From Adiantum capillus-veneris (Eukaryota; Streptophyta; Polypodiopsida; Polypodiales; Pteridaceae), in NCBI GenBank assembly GCA_014529385.2, contig CM043944.1, forward strand, positions 178,593,740 through 178,657,739: a stretch of 64,000 nucleotides of DNA. The letters are read 5' to 3'. Made by a program: the position numbers and the translations under genes. The notes beneath the pieces are model-generated. The model was not told the origin of the DNA. It did not search any database and worked only from the letters and a program-made list of their open reading frames with translations. Shown here piece after piece: positions 33,518-45,200 of the stretch. The stretch's first letter is position 1, and every line of letters starts with the position of its first letter.

Positions 33518-34962
33518 CGAACTAGCCATTTAGTAATTCTAGCAGACACATCCATGTGTTGTACAACATACGGAAATATTTCATCCGTGGTTAGAATCAC
33601 AAATTGCTTAGGCAAAAAATATGACCTAAATTTTGTAGTTGCAAATCTAAGAGCTAGGACTAAGTGTTCCACATGGGTGAAACCTTTCTCTCCTGCTGTC
33701 ATCATTCGACTAGAGAAGTAGATTGGCCTCATGAAAGATGTCGTCGTATCCTTTTGGAGTAGCACAGCCCCCAATGATTCATCACCAACACTTGAGGTGA
33801 CATAGAATTTTTCATCCCACTTAGGTGGTGAGATAGTTGGCAGAGTGGCTAAGACCTCCTTTACCTTGTTGTAGTGATGTTCGCTTTCCTCGTCCCAAGT
33901 GAAAGTTGATCTTTGAGTGAGTTGTTGCAGTGGTAGAACAAGTTGTGATAGTAGATGTATGAATCTACTTAAGTATCTCACCTTCTGTAGAAAAGAGACC
34001 AGTTGACGTGCGATCGTTGGTGAAGGTAGGGCTATGAGTGCAGACACCTTACTTGGGTCGGCATTGATACCTTTTGCTGAAATTTCATGGCCTAGTAGAA
34101 TGAATTTACTCTCCCCAATGTGGCATTTATCCACATTTAATTGCCCACCTAGGCTCTGCAACCTGGCCAAACCTTCAGTTACCTTTTCTAAATGTGAAAT
34201 ACGGGAGCTATATATACAAAAATCATCAATGAATACTCTTATGGATGTTCCAAAGAACGGTTGAAAAACATATGTGACATATCTTTGGAATGTGGCAGGT
34301 GCATTTGTGAAACCAAATGGCATAACCCTGTATCCAAAACAACCCCATGGCGTGATAAAAGTGGTTTTTAGCTGATCTTCCAAGGCTATGCGTATTTGAA
34401 AGTATCCAGAATAACCATCACAGACGGTATAGCATTCAAAACCCGCTACTTCATTCAGAATTTCATCCAAGAAAGGGAGAGGAAAGTGGTCTCTCTTTGT
34501 AGCTGCATTTAGTGGTTTGTAGTCACCTCCACTTACCATTCTTTTTAGGCGTCACCACTACGGGTGACACCCATTCTGAGTTTTCTACAGGATAGATGAA
34601 TCCCACCTCCAGCAATTTCCTTGCCTTGACATGACCTTGTACAGTCTTGTCATAGGGTTATCTTTAGCTTTGTCTTCAATATTGGTCTTCAGCCTGGGAA
34701 GTGCAGTGTAGTTGATGACTCTCCACTCTTCCTTGAGTGATGCATATCTTCCATGTTGTTGATACGTGATTTGATTTTTTATTTTTGAGGCAACTTTTCT
34801 CCTTGTTGTGCAGTCTTCTCTTTGCTGCCACTCTTGGTCACCGTGAAGAGGGATTTTCATGTTTTTGTATTTGTAGGGAGTTTGTAGAACTGATCCTCTT
34901 TGTGGTATGGACTTTATGTTGGGTTTGCTTCCAAGTTCCACTACAAATTGAGTTTTCCACAA
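33499..34962 (-). pseudogene. Element D reverse transcriptase and retroviral RNase H
   Basis: The main frame (34539-33499) opens with YKPLNAATKRDHFPLPFLDE and contains CDGYSGYFQIRIALEDQ, TPWGCFGYRVMPFGFTNAPA and the active site RVFIDDFCIYSS. RNase H follows (FYVTSSVGDESLGAVLLQ...RPIYFSSRM). Upstream (34962-34540), frameshifted pieces give the linker LLEVGFIYPVENSEWVSPVVV. The end of the frame meets the 106-bp duplication. Gag and protease are not found upstream, so only the 3' half of the element survives. Confidence 0.8.
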
Positions 34963-34979
34963 TAGGTAGCCAATGTTGA

Positions 34980-35241
34980 AGCACTGTGTGAGCTACGTAT
35001 GGTTTTTGTGGATAGCTCTCTTGCTGAAATTTTCATTGTTTGTCGTTGTAGTCCATTCTTTGACTTGCCATTGTTTTATGGAGCATCGCTATCGACCTTG
35101 GAGATAAAAGATTTTCTTGATAAGCATATGGAGACCTGCACTGCTTTCTCCAATTTGTTGGCGATTGATTTGGGTAGACATTTCTTTATTGGTGATCTAG
35201 AAGAAATATATACAAGAAGTCGATGATGAGGGTTTCTAGAT
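34980..35241. other. Region between element D and element C, unassigned
   Basis: A 75-codon plus-strand frame (34999-35226) and minus-strand pieces (MSTQINRQQIGESSAGLHM) are visible. It may be the eroded upstream part of D Pol. I cannot identify it. Confidence 0.25.
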
Positions 35242-35383
35242 TGTTGAGCTTATATGTGAAGCTACTCAATATATGGCTTCTCTATATATGGCACCCAGGT
35301 CCCCTCTATATATACATCATCTCATGTGTGTATTCTACACACTTTGGGGTTCTACTTCTGTGCTCTCTCCCTCTCTCTCAACA
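35242..35383 (+). mobile_element. 5' LTR of element C
   Basis: 142 bases, TGTTGAG...CTCAACA, with pyrimidine-rich 3' end and TATATATGG/TATATATAC motifs (about 35282-35320) that could serve as a TATA region. It is identical by eye to 45059-45200. Confidence 0.9.
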
Positions 35384-35395
35384 TGGTATCAGAGC
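35384..35395 (+). other. Primer-binding site of element C
   Basis: TGGTATCAGAGC abuts the LTR with no spacer, a perfect 12-base complement to plant initiator-Met tRNA. Confidence 0.9.
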
Positions 35396-35747
35396 AGTAC
35401 GTTTTTGTTTTTGATTTTTCTCCTAATCAAAATCGATTTTGCAGAAACTAGCTGCATGAGAGACCGCAATCAATGTGGTCTACAACTTTGCAGAAGGAAG
35501 TGTTTTCAAATTCTGTACCGATTTTGAGTTATCGTTCGCGCATTGAGCCATCGGAATCGATGTGGTCTAAAACCTTGCAGAAGAAAGTTTCTCTAAATTC
35601 TGCACCGATTTTGGGTTATCGTCTCGGACTGTGAATATGTTTGAAAATCAAAATTTTACTTTTTGCTTTTGATTTTTTTCTCATAATTGAAAACTTCTCT
35701 ATTATAATTTTTTTTCTCTTCATCAATCGTATATTTGTTACTGACGT
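35396..35747 (+). other. Element C leader
   Basis: A non-coding leader contains an imperfect duplicated block: TGTGGTCTA(C/A)AAC(T/C)TTGCAGAAG near 35475 and 35558, each followed by an ATTCTG(T/C)ACCGATTTTG block. The plus frames are short. The leader is cut at 35747 by element B. Confidence 0.6.
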
Positions 35748-36889
35748 TGTGGTCGGGATGAAAACACACACAGCACCTCTATAACGACCCGACACACACT
35801 CTTGGGAAGATACACACACACACTATGGGGCACCACTCGGCTTACACAACACACCTGGCCGAGACAGGGAACACACCTCTGGAGTGAGAGGAGAGAGACT
35901 ATCCACTTGCCCACTCCACACAGACACACACACACACACACACACACAAAAACTCAGCTCAAAAGAGGATAACTTTTGATGTTTAGATACAAATGAGCTT
36001 GGGCCAACACCAATGGGGCAAACAGCTCACACAATATGGGTAAAAGATACCAGATACAATCACAAATTGGAGAAGAAGCTTCACTCATCGAAGAAGATTA
36101 CACAGAAAAACAGAAGAAAAAGAGTGAGGAATTTGGCAAAATGGACAGGGCCATCGCGTCCGGAACGGCCCAAAACCCCAGTCTACAATGTCAAAGTGCT
36201 CAAATCCTACCTCGGATGAGCAGTTTACGGCCAAAACAGGCTCCAAAATGAGTAAAAACACACCTACGACTGTTCCTCCTCTCTTCTCCACGTTTTTTCT
36301 GGTCTTCTCTCTTCTTTTTCAGTTCCCACACTTAGCTTTATTACTTGGGCACCCTTGGCCTTTTAGATGACCTCAAACGGACCCCGAACAGGCCATAAAC
36401 TGACCTCGCAGTGCATAGTTGTCACCTTTTTGCATCATTCGGACACCTGGCACTCAGCTTTTTCCAATAATGCATCTCGCCACCACGTGAAGTGGCCCCC
36501 AAAAATTGGTCCTAATGATGACCTTTCTGCATAACTCTCACAAGAAAACACCCACGTTGTGTCCGTCCTCATCCGTGTGCAAATATTGACCTCGTTCGCC
36601 CTCCTGACGCCACTAGATGCCATCTGACGCACCTGCTGACCTCATGTCGTCGGCCCGCGGATAGCTTCCTCGAGAAGTTTTACGCGCTACCAACTCCTCC
36701 TTATTGTAGAAAAAACACACTAGTACTGATAATAGTGAAAATCGTTGCACTATGTACACCCTGTCCTACCTGTACACACGTGGGTCCCACGTAACCACCT
36801 GGCTATGGAAATTGGGTAATCCTTTATTCGATGCACCATGCATGTGTATGTACATATGCGCAATTCCTTGCTCCAAAAAACTCCTGACA
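35748..36889 (-). mobile_element. 3' LTR of element B
   Basis: This 1142-bp LTR starts TGTGGTCGGG on the plus strand, has a (CA)n near 35923-35947, and ends CTCCTGACA. The plus and minus frames of 60-70 codons seen here recur in the other LTR and are not considered genes. Confidence 0.9.
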
Positions 36890-36917
36890 TAATTTTCCCA
36901 TCCCCTAGCCTGCTAGA

Positions 36918-39900
36918 TCATTCATGATCAGCAACAGCAAAGAGAGATATGAGACTCGCCGCATCACAGGGCTCCTCATCCCTCACCAACACTGCTTGAT
37001 CCACAGACAGCTCATCTTGCTCCACCATCATCAATCTAGCATGATACAATTTAAACAGAAACCCATTCACCCTTGACTTATGTAGAACACCATCCATGTT
37101 AGCCAGCTGATATGTGCCATTTGGAAAACACCCACTACCTTGAAAGGGCCTTCCCACTTAATTTGAAACTTCTTTTGGAAGGTGTTGTCGAGCTTACTAT
37201 TGTAGCGCAAAACCAAGTCATGTTTCTTGATACCCTTACTTTTAACCTTTTCATTTATCTTTGCCAAAGCCTTATCCTGCATCTGCCCATAATGCTCCAA
37301 TGCGCTCATCCTATCCAACTGGACCTCTTGTAACTGCAATTGCCTCTCTTTGAATGCATCACTAGGCGACCCAAGCAACTTCTCTAACATCTTGACCGCA
37401 GGCAACTCTACCTCCACAGGCAATAGTGCTTCCTTTCCATACACCAAATGAAATGGAGTAAACCCTGTACATGTCTTCACCGAAGTACGGTAAGCCCATA
37501 ATGCACTAGGCAATTCCAAATCCCAATTCTTTCCTTGGTGCTCTGTCACTTTAGAAAGAATTTGTACCAACTCACCATTGAATCTTTCATTTAAGCCATT
37601 ACACTGCGGGTAATAAGGAGTGGTATGCTGGTGCCTAATCTTCATCTTTGTGCATAAGAAGTCTAGCAGTTTAGCTCTAAATCCTGGCCCCTTATCTGAA
37701 AGTAGCTCTAATGGCACCCCAAACTTGCAACATATTTCATCATACACAAATTTTGCCACATCCTTTGCAGTGATCTGTTTTACTGCTATAGCCTCTGCCC
37801 ATCTAGAAAGATAGTCCACTGCCATCAAAATATAGCTTTTGCCTCTGCTTGTGATAGGTAGCGGGCCTATTGCATCCATCCCCCACTTTTCAAACACATC
37901 AAACGCCATAATGGTTTTTCGTAGCTCTGGCTTCAACACTCTCTTCCCAAATGCTTGACACCTATTGCAAGACCTACACCAATGGTGAACATCCTTGTGC
38001 AAACTAGGCCATACATACCCCTCTTGCAAAATCTTATGCAAGGTGATCTTTAGAGCAAAATGGCCACCACATGCGCCTTCATGATTCTCTTCCAACACTC
38101 TGTAAAGCTCCTCCCGCCAAGGTACACGTCTCAACATGAGATCAGCCCCTTTCATGTATAAGAAATCACCAATAAATTTGTACCTGTATGCTCTACGCAC
38201 AAAGCCATACTTCTTAGACTTCTGAATCTCCTTTGGAATGATTCCTGTTAGCAAAAACTCCTCTTCTTGAGCCAAACTTTCCCGGCCATGATAAAGAGGT
38301 AAATTGGTCCTCAACACGAATAGCTCTCCAATCATGCCTTGAGCTACTTCATGTGCCTCTCCATTTAGAGCACGTTCAATGTGTCTGATGCTCCATGCTT
38401 CAAACTTTTTTAACAGGCCTTTAATTCTAAAGCACATTTCCTTCAATGAGGTGTTATTGCTCTTCCACACACCCAGCACTTGCTTCACCACTAACAAGGC
38501 ATCACCTTTTATGCTCAACCTTCGAACCCCATGCTTCAAACAAATGTGTAATCCGGCTTCCAATGTAGCATACTCAGCCTCATTGTTACTATGCGCATCC
38601 AATTTGAACCCTCTCTTGCATACTAGCTTCCCCTCTGGATCATAAAGTGCTATACCCCCTGAAGCTGCATCATGGCTCTTTCTATATGAACCATCAAAGA
38701 ACAACACATGTGCATTGCTGATCTGTGGCACTTCTTCAACTACCTTTCTCACCACCTCTTCCTTAACAATAAGGGGATTCTCCTTGTAGGTCAACAAATC
38801 AGCTAGGGTAGCCCTTGTACTATCTTCCACTAGAAAAGAGAACTCAAACTCTTGCAGCTCAATTACCCATTTCTTCACCACATTTGACATGTTAATACCA
38901 TTAATTAACTGTGGCAAAAAGGCATAACTCGTCAAGAAAACAAAAGGCCGTGGTAGCAAGTAATGGCGAAATCGTCGACAAGCAAATATTACATTGGCCA
39001 TCACTAGCTCTACTTCCGATAACTTTCTCTCCGCTACCAACTTCACTTGGCTTGCACAATACACTGGCCTCATATAATGGCTGCCCTTCCCCTTTTGCAA
39101 TAGCATGGCTCCAATGGCATCATCCCCTACTGATGGATTTACATAAAAAACTTTCTCCCAATCAGGAGCCTGCATGGCTGACAACCCCCCTAACACCTCT
39201 TTCACCTCTTGAAACACTTCTTCACACTTGTCATCCCATTGCAATGGATCATGCTTTGCCACTTGCTGTAATGGATAAAGAAGCTGCAAAGACAATGGAA
39301 TAAACCGTGCCATGTACTTCACTTTGTGTATAAAGGTTGCCAATTGCTTCGTACTCATAGGTGATGGAAGAAGAATAATAGACTTCACCTTATCTGGATC
39401 AGCCTCAATGCCATTTTCTGACACCATATGGCCCAATAACTTCACCCTTGGCTGTACTAGATGACATTTCTTTGGATTTAGTTGTCCTCCACATTCATCA
39501 TATCGAGCCAATACCATCTGCAGCTTCTCATGGTGATCAGCCCTACTGCTATAGACACAGAAGTCATCCATAAAAGCTTTAACACAACTACCAATGAATG
39601 GTTCCAACACCCAATTTGCTCTCTCTTGATAGAAGGAAGGTCCATTTGACAACCCAAATGGCAATACTGTGTAGCAATAGCAGCCCCATGGCGTAATAAA
39701 AGTTGTCTTTGTGCGGTCTTTAAGAGCAATCTTCAATTGAAAATAGCCTGAAAAACCATCACACACACTGTACCTCTCATAACCTGCCACTGAATCCAAG
39801 ATCTGATCGATGAATGGAAGAGGATGTGAGTTCTTCTTAGTGGCTGCATTTAAGGGTTTAAAATCCACACAAATTCTCCACTTCCCATCCTTCTTTGGAC

Positions 39901-39919
39901 TGACTACAACTGGACTCAC
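36918..39919 (-). pseudogene. Element B Pol: RT, dual RNase H, integrase
   Basis: The 950-codon frame (39919-37067) is open throughout; its true N-terminus lies upstream, since the first codon used is GTG. RT: WRICVDFKPLNAAT, active site KAFMDDFCVYSS (about residues 115-125). Retroviral RNase H from about residue 245 (FYVNPSVGDDAIG). Archaeal-type RNase H at about 395-520 with D399, E439 and D463, but His513 where the last acidic residue is expected (GEAHEVA). Integrase: zinc finger H603/H610 with C641/C644, and catalytic D672, D732 and E768 with exact D-D-35-E spacing. A frameshift near 37125 moves the last part (NGTYQLANMDGVLHKSRVNG) into the 37157-36918 frame. Confidence 0.9.
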
Positions 39920-42267
39920 CCATTCTGTGGTCTCCCTGGAACTATGAACCCTACCCTCAATAACTTGTCCACCTCTACCCGCAAGGCTTCCATTTGCTCT
40001 TGACCCATCCTTCTTAGCCTTTGCCGCACTGGCTTAGCACCTTCTTTTAGCTCTATATGCATCTCTTTGCCCTTGAACCCTCTGATCTCTTCATATGAAG
40101 TAATGAACAAATCAGGAAAACTAGCCAGCATGTGCAAATATATATCCTTCTCCATAGCTGAGAGGTCTCCACTGATCATTTGTGTCATCAATTCCTGCTT
40201 CTTTGACAACTCAACCTTGGTTTGCATCAGCCCTTCAATCACTTCATAAGGCCCTTCACTTTCATCTTCAACCTCATTCGCAAATGCAACTAAACCAATC
40301 TCCTGGATTTCTTTGTCCATCAAAAGAAATGCAACATCAGCATCCTCATCACTGCTGGTAGTGCTATCACTGTCCTCATCTGTCACCGTGGAAGATTCTT
40401 CATCACTAGACTCATCCTTATCTTCATAAAGCTCCTCTAATCGTTTCCTTGTGTCCATATTATAAAGCTTCTTGGTACCTGTCTTTCCATAGAGGCTAAT
40501 CGTACCATGTCGCCAATCTTGAGCAGCTCCCACTGCACGTAACCATGGTCTGCCTAGTATAATAGGATATGCTCCCAACCCTGCTAGCATCACATGAAAA
40601 TCAACCACTGCCTTTGCTTCATATGCCTCCACTTCTAAGCTCTTTACAACACCCAAGCATTTTACTTTTTGATGGTTTGCCAATCTGATCCGAAAACCTG
40701 ACACCCCAGCCACTGTGAGACCCATCTTCTCAACACATGAGTGTGTTATGACGCATATTTGGGCTCCGCCATCCACATAACCTTGTCCCAAATTTCTCCT
40801 TTTATGCCACACATCTACTATTGGACAAATGTTTGGTAGCTCGTCCATTGCCAACACCTTCACTGAACCTCTCTCTGGCTCTTTCTCCATTGGGTTAACC
40901 ATCCTCTTCCACTGTCGCTTTAGCTTAGGCACCATCTCTATAAGCTGCCCAAAAGTAACATCTGCCTTTCTGCTCGTCAGATCCTCCCTCAAGTCATAGC
41001 TTAATTGCCCATCCCCTAGTGGAAAATCTGAAACATGAAACTTTCGACGAGCTCTCCTTTTCCTCTTGGCCTTGACATCCTCGCCTTCATGGATCTTTCC
41101 TTTCTTCTTACTAGGACCTGGGGCACTTCTTCCTTCCGTTTCCTCTGTGGTCCTCTTCCCAATAGGCATCACTAATGTATCCTCTAGCTTTGATGCCTTC
41201 TCCAAGGTGACTACACTTAGCACTTTTGTCTTCCCTTTTTCCTCCTGGGTCAGTCCACTGGTTCCTTCGTCTCCCTTAATTTCGATGCCATAATCATTTG
41301 ACCTAGTTAGCACCTGTCTTGGCAATGGATACATGTCTCCCCCCATCCTTGGTGGCTTATCACATTGCGAGCTGATGTGACCCAACTCTCCACAATTATA
41401 ACATGTGGGCGTCTGCCTCCAAAACCTACCATTGCTTTGTCCAACACCATTCCTAGGCCTTTCTTCACCTCCTGGCTGATTTGCAAACCGCCCTCGACCT
41501 CGATTATTTCCCACTTGACCTAGCATGTTTAGGCTGAGATTCTTCATCAAATCAACCACTTGCCTCATGTCTTGCCTTAGGCCATCATCTTGCACTGCTG
41601 TAGTGACCACTGCTGGCATAACCTGAGTAGTAACAGGAACCACTGGTTCATGATGAACCCCTGACATACGACCTTATAAAGAGTCCATAGGCTGAAATTC
41701 AGACCTCATGGGCAAAGACTCCACCCCTAACTGGCTCATTTTCCTCAGCTTCCACTCTTTGTTCCTTGCTACCTCTAGTGCATCTTCATATGTCCTAGGC
41801 TTCTTTAGCTCCACTCTCCAACATATATTCTCCCAAAGACCAGCTAAGAACCTGTCCTTCTTCATCATGTCAGGCGGGGGTACCTGTGGTGCTAAAGCCT
41901 TGCACATTCGCTCCCATGCCAATGAAAACTTACGTATGTACGCATCTACTGGCTCACCTTCCTTTTGCACCAAAGCCTGTACTTCTTGCCACACCTTGTC
42001 AGGATCTTCTATCTTCACAAACTCCACTTCCAACCCATGTCGTAGATTGTCCCAACTCAACCTTACAGGTGGATCAGCCACACGCAACTCCTCTTCAAAT
42101 GCTTTAGACCAAACTCGTGCATCACTCTTCAAACAAATTTGGATAAGGCGTAACATTTGCGTAGGGTCATGAATCTGGTTGCTAATGCAGGCAACCTCCA
42201 TCTTTTCCAAAAATTCTTCCACATCTTCATCACTTCTTCCATGAAACTCGGGATAAGAGAAAGCCAT
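39916..42267 (-). pseudogene. Element B Gag and aspartic protease
   Basis: From ATG 42267 (MAFSYPEFHGRSDEDVEEF) one frame runs to 39916 with a single in-frame TAA at 41676-41674, one C-to-T change from CAA. Capsid-like helical region: FLEKMEVAC, KSDARVWSKAFEEEL, WERMCKAL, DRFLAGLWENI. CCHC zinc knuckle CYNCGELGHISSQC near 41405-41360. Protease with VDGGAQICVI (D-G-G-A active site) and YPIILGRPWLRAV. The frame ends just after VGFIVPG and overlaps the RT frame, which is displaced by -1. That could be a programmed frameshift or a one-base mutation. Confidence 0.85.
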
Positions 42268-42700
42268 GGCTACCCAAATTATGATGCCTTGAGAGCCCCT
42301 TCGAACACACGTGCAAGAACCCAAAACTTTTCACTACCCAATCCCCAGAAACTTCAATGGAGCTCAACTTTAGATAAGGACAAACACATGCACATCAAAT
42401 GAGTTTTCATAGTTAATCATCGGAATGACAACAGGCAAAGGACATTCCAGGATCTCTCTCAATCTTCTTGGCCCAAACATAAAGACTATGCGCTCAAATA
42501 GGCACCAAGTGATGCATTCCCACAACAACTGCAAGTGACATCACTGCTAGTATATCACTGTACTCCAGCTACCTATACCTGTGTGAATCACCTGTACTTG
42601 TACCTGTCCCTGTAACCTGTAACCTGTAACCTGTATTCTGCAACCTGTAACCCCGAAGCTCGAAGCTCGAAGCAGAAGGTACTCGAAGAAGATCCTCCGT
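42268..42700 (-). other. Element B leader
   Basis: Untranslated region between gag and PBS. It includes a short degenerate repeat of the type CTGTAACCTGTAACCTGTA at about 42600-42650. No other gene is evident. Confidence 0.5.
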
Positions 42701-42710
42701 GGGGGCACCA
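42695..42710 (-). other. Candidate primer-binding site of element B
   Basis: The minus strand reads TGGTGCCCCCACGGAG six bases inside the 5' LTR. It begins with TGG but is not the initiator-Met complement; I cannot name the tRNA. Confidence 0.4.
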
Positions 42711-42716
42711 AAAGAA

Positions 42717-43835
42717 TGTGGTCGGGATGAAAACACACACAGCGCCTCTATAACGACCCGACACACACTCTTGGGAAGATACACACACACACTATGGGGC
42801 ACCACTCGGGTTACACAACACACCTGGCCGAGACAGGGAACACACCTCTAGAGTGAGAGGAGAGAGACTATCCACTTGCCCAAAACACACACACACACAC
42901 ACAAAAACTCAGCTCAAAACAAGAGAACTTTTGATGTTTAGATACAAATGAGCTTGGGCCAACACCAATGGGGCAAACAGCTCACACAATATGGGTAAAA
43001 GATACCAGATACAATCACAAATTGGAGAAGAAGCTTCACTCATCGAAGAAGATTACACAAAAAAACAGCAGAAAAAGAGTGAGGAATTTGGCAAAATGGA
43101 TAGAGCCATCGCGTCCGGAACGGCCCAAAACCCCAGTCTACAATGTCAAAGTGCTCAAATCCGACCTCGGATGAGCAGTTTACGGCCAAAACAGGCTCCA
43201 AAATGAGCAAAAACACACCTGCGGCTGTTCCTCCTCTCTTCTCCACGTTTTTTCTGGTCTTCTCTCTTCTTTTTCAGTTCCCACACTTAGCTTTATTACT
43301 TGGGCACCCTTGGCCTTTTAGATGACCTCAAACGGACCCCGAACAGGCCATAAACTGACCTCGCAATGCATAGTTGTCACCTTTTTGCATCATTCGGACA
43401 CCTGGCACTCAGCTTTTTCCAATAATGCATCTCGCCACCACGTGAAGTGGCCCCCAAAAATTGGTCCTAATGATGACCTTTCTGCATAACTCTCACAAGA
43501 AAACACCCACGTTGTGTCCGTCCTCATCCGCGTGCAAATATTGACCTCGTTCGCCCTCCTGACGCCACTAGATGCCATCTGACGCACCTGCTGACCTCAT
43601 GTCGTCGGCCCGCGGATAGCTTCCTCGAGAAGTTTTACGCGCTACCAACTCCTCCTTATTGTAGAAAAAACACACTAGTACTGATAATAGTGAAAATCGT
43701 TGCACTATGTACACCCTGTCCTACATGTACACACGTGGGTCCCACGTAACCACCTGGCTGGGTAATCCTTTATTCGATGCACCATGCATGTGTATGTACA
43801 TATGCGCAATTCCTTGCTCCAAAAAACTCCTGACA
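42717..43835 (-). mobile_element. 5' LTR of element B
   Basis: 1119 bp, colinear with 35748-36889. It is shorter mainly because of a smaller (CA)n and a 9-base deletion near 43760. The outer edge CTCCTGACA at 43835 adjoins ACGTA of element C. Confidence 0.9.
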
Positions 43836-43839
43836 ACGT

Positions 43840-45058
43840 AACTTTGCTGCAGAAGCCAGTTACATATCGTTCCGATTCAATCGAGCCATTGATGATCGTC
43901 CAAATTCTATCGAGCTACTGTTGGTACATGATCTTTTGTTATATGATATACTCGTTCATTGATTCACGTATAGTTATTCTTTTAGAGATATAGTTTACAT
44001 TGTTTTATTGATAATTTCTCATTGATACCATAGTGATTTGATGGTACCATGATGATGTTTTGTTAATACTTTGGTCATGGTGATTTTCGTTGATACCATG
44101 ATGATATTTCATTGATACCATGGTTATTCTCGGTGATGCCATGATGATATTTCGTTGATACCATGGTTATTCTCGGTGATTCCATGATGATATTTTGTTG
44201 ATTCCATGGTGATTTTTGTTGATACCATGATGATGTTTTGTTGATACCATGGTTATTCTCGGTGATACCATGATGTTATTTCGTTGATACCATGGTTATT
44301 CTCGGTGATACCATGATGTTGTTTCGTTGATACCATGGTTATTCTCGGTGATGCCATGATGTTGTTTCGTTGATACCATGATGATTTATTCATTTTTATT
44401 GATACAATGATGATATTTTGTTAATACTTTGATGGTATTCATTGATCACTATGTTGATAAATGTTGTTTTATGTAGTATATACACATATCATTTGCATCA
44501 CGTAATCACACATTTTGTACTTTTACGTTCATACTTTATGTACCATATGTTGTCGTGCGTATATATGTCGTCAAAAGAGTGGCATCGCGAACCATCTCTT
44601 ATGGAATTGTGAACGTAATTATTTCATTAACGATGCTAATAATTTTCATGACATGTTTTTTTTTGGAGTCTATGATCTATGTAGGATTGATCAAAGAATT
44701 GATTTTATGAAGACAAACTTGGTGACAATAAAAGATTTATGAAGATATGTTTGGTGATGCGATATTGATGACAAGCTACACAGCAGATTCACGGAGACAC
44801 TTTTGATTACAAGCTAATCGATAGCTTTTACACCTCTTTATTGAACCTTTGTATTCATTATTGTATTTGATAGGATAGGAGTAATGTAACTCCTCATAAA
44901 ACATTCATTGTAAAAGGAGTGATATAGCTCCTCGTGAACATTTGTATATTCAATGATTTTTATAATATAACGGTGGGTGTATATAGAGCTGTGGGTTTTT
45001 CCCTTGATCCCCCAAGGGTTTTTTCATCCACAATTAGGGACCCTTATTTGAGCGGGGG
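43840..45058 (+). other. Element C interior, 3' part
   Basis: Resumes element C after B. It contains the 43-bp minisatellite (separate entry). A 75-codon frame at 44515-44742 and a region like a plant Copia 3' end (GGGTTTTTCCCTTGATCCCC at about 44996) precede the purine tract. No gag or pol motif is seen. Confidence 0.6.
44026..44400. repeat. 43-bp minisatellite in element C
   Basis: TTGAT(A/T)CCATGG or its variants recur at 44112, 44155, 44198, 44241, 44284, 44327 and 44370, an exact 43-base period. Each unit contains two half-units of the form GATACCATGRTGAT, so the array probably grew from a 21-22 base repeat. Confidence 0.9.
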
Positions 45059-45200
45059 TGTTGAGCTTATATGTGAAGCTACTCAATATATGGCTTCTCT
45101 ATATATGGCACCCAGGTCCCCTCTATATATACATCATCTCATGTGTGTATTCTACACACTTTGGGGTTCTACTTCTGTGCTCTCTCCCTCTCTCTCAACA
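45059..45200 (+). mobile_element. 3' LTR of element C
   Basis: 142 bases, identical by eye to 35242-35383, followed directly by the target duplication TAGAT. Confidence 0.9.

Larger units (their letters stand above)
35748..43835 (-). mobile_element. Gypsy element B (nearly complete, Tat-like, inserted in element C)
   Basis: An 8.1-kb element has LTRs at 35748-36889 and 42717-43835, gag, protease, RT, two RNases H and integrase in order on the minus strand. In element orientation the LTR starts TGTCAGGAG and ends CCCGACCACA. A polypurine tract, AGGGGATGGGAAAA, abuts the left LTR at 36890-36910. ACGT flanks both ends (35744-35747 and 43836-43839); a five-base duplication would need one mismatch. 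By eye the LTRs differ at roughly 15-20 positions plus small indels in about 1.1 kb. Damage is limited to one in-frame stop and two frameshifts. Confidence 0.9.
35242..45200 (+). mobile_element. Non-autonomous LTR element C (small LTRs), split by element B
   Basis: Two 142-bp LTRs, 35242-35383 and 45059-45200, appear identical and have the terminal repeats TGTTGAG and CTCAACA. A perfect 5-bp target duplication TAGAT flanks them (35237-35241 and 45201-45205). A perfect iMet PBS follows the left LTR and a purine tract, GAGCGGGGG, precedes the right one. Without element B the element is about 1.9 kb and contains no gag or pol. The LTR size is of the TRIM class, but the interior (about 1.6 kb) is longer than usual TRIMs; the iMet PBS suggests mobilisation by a Copia partner. 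Confidence 0.9.

Noticed and set aside
34999-35226. 75-codon plus frame just before element C as a host gene exon
   Set aside because: No domain, no splice context that I can support, and it lies between retroelement parts.
35384-35395. Possible tRNA gene pieces (tRNA-complementary sequences at several PBS sites)
   Set aside because: Only 12-18 bases match, always next to LTR edges in the PBS orientation; no cloverleaf is present.
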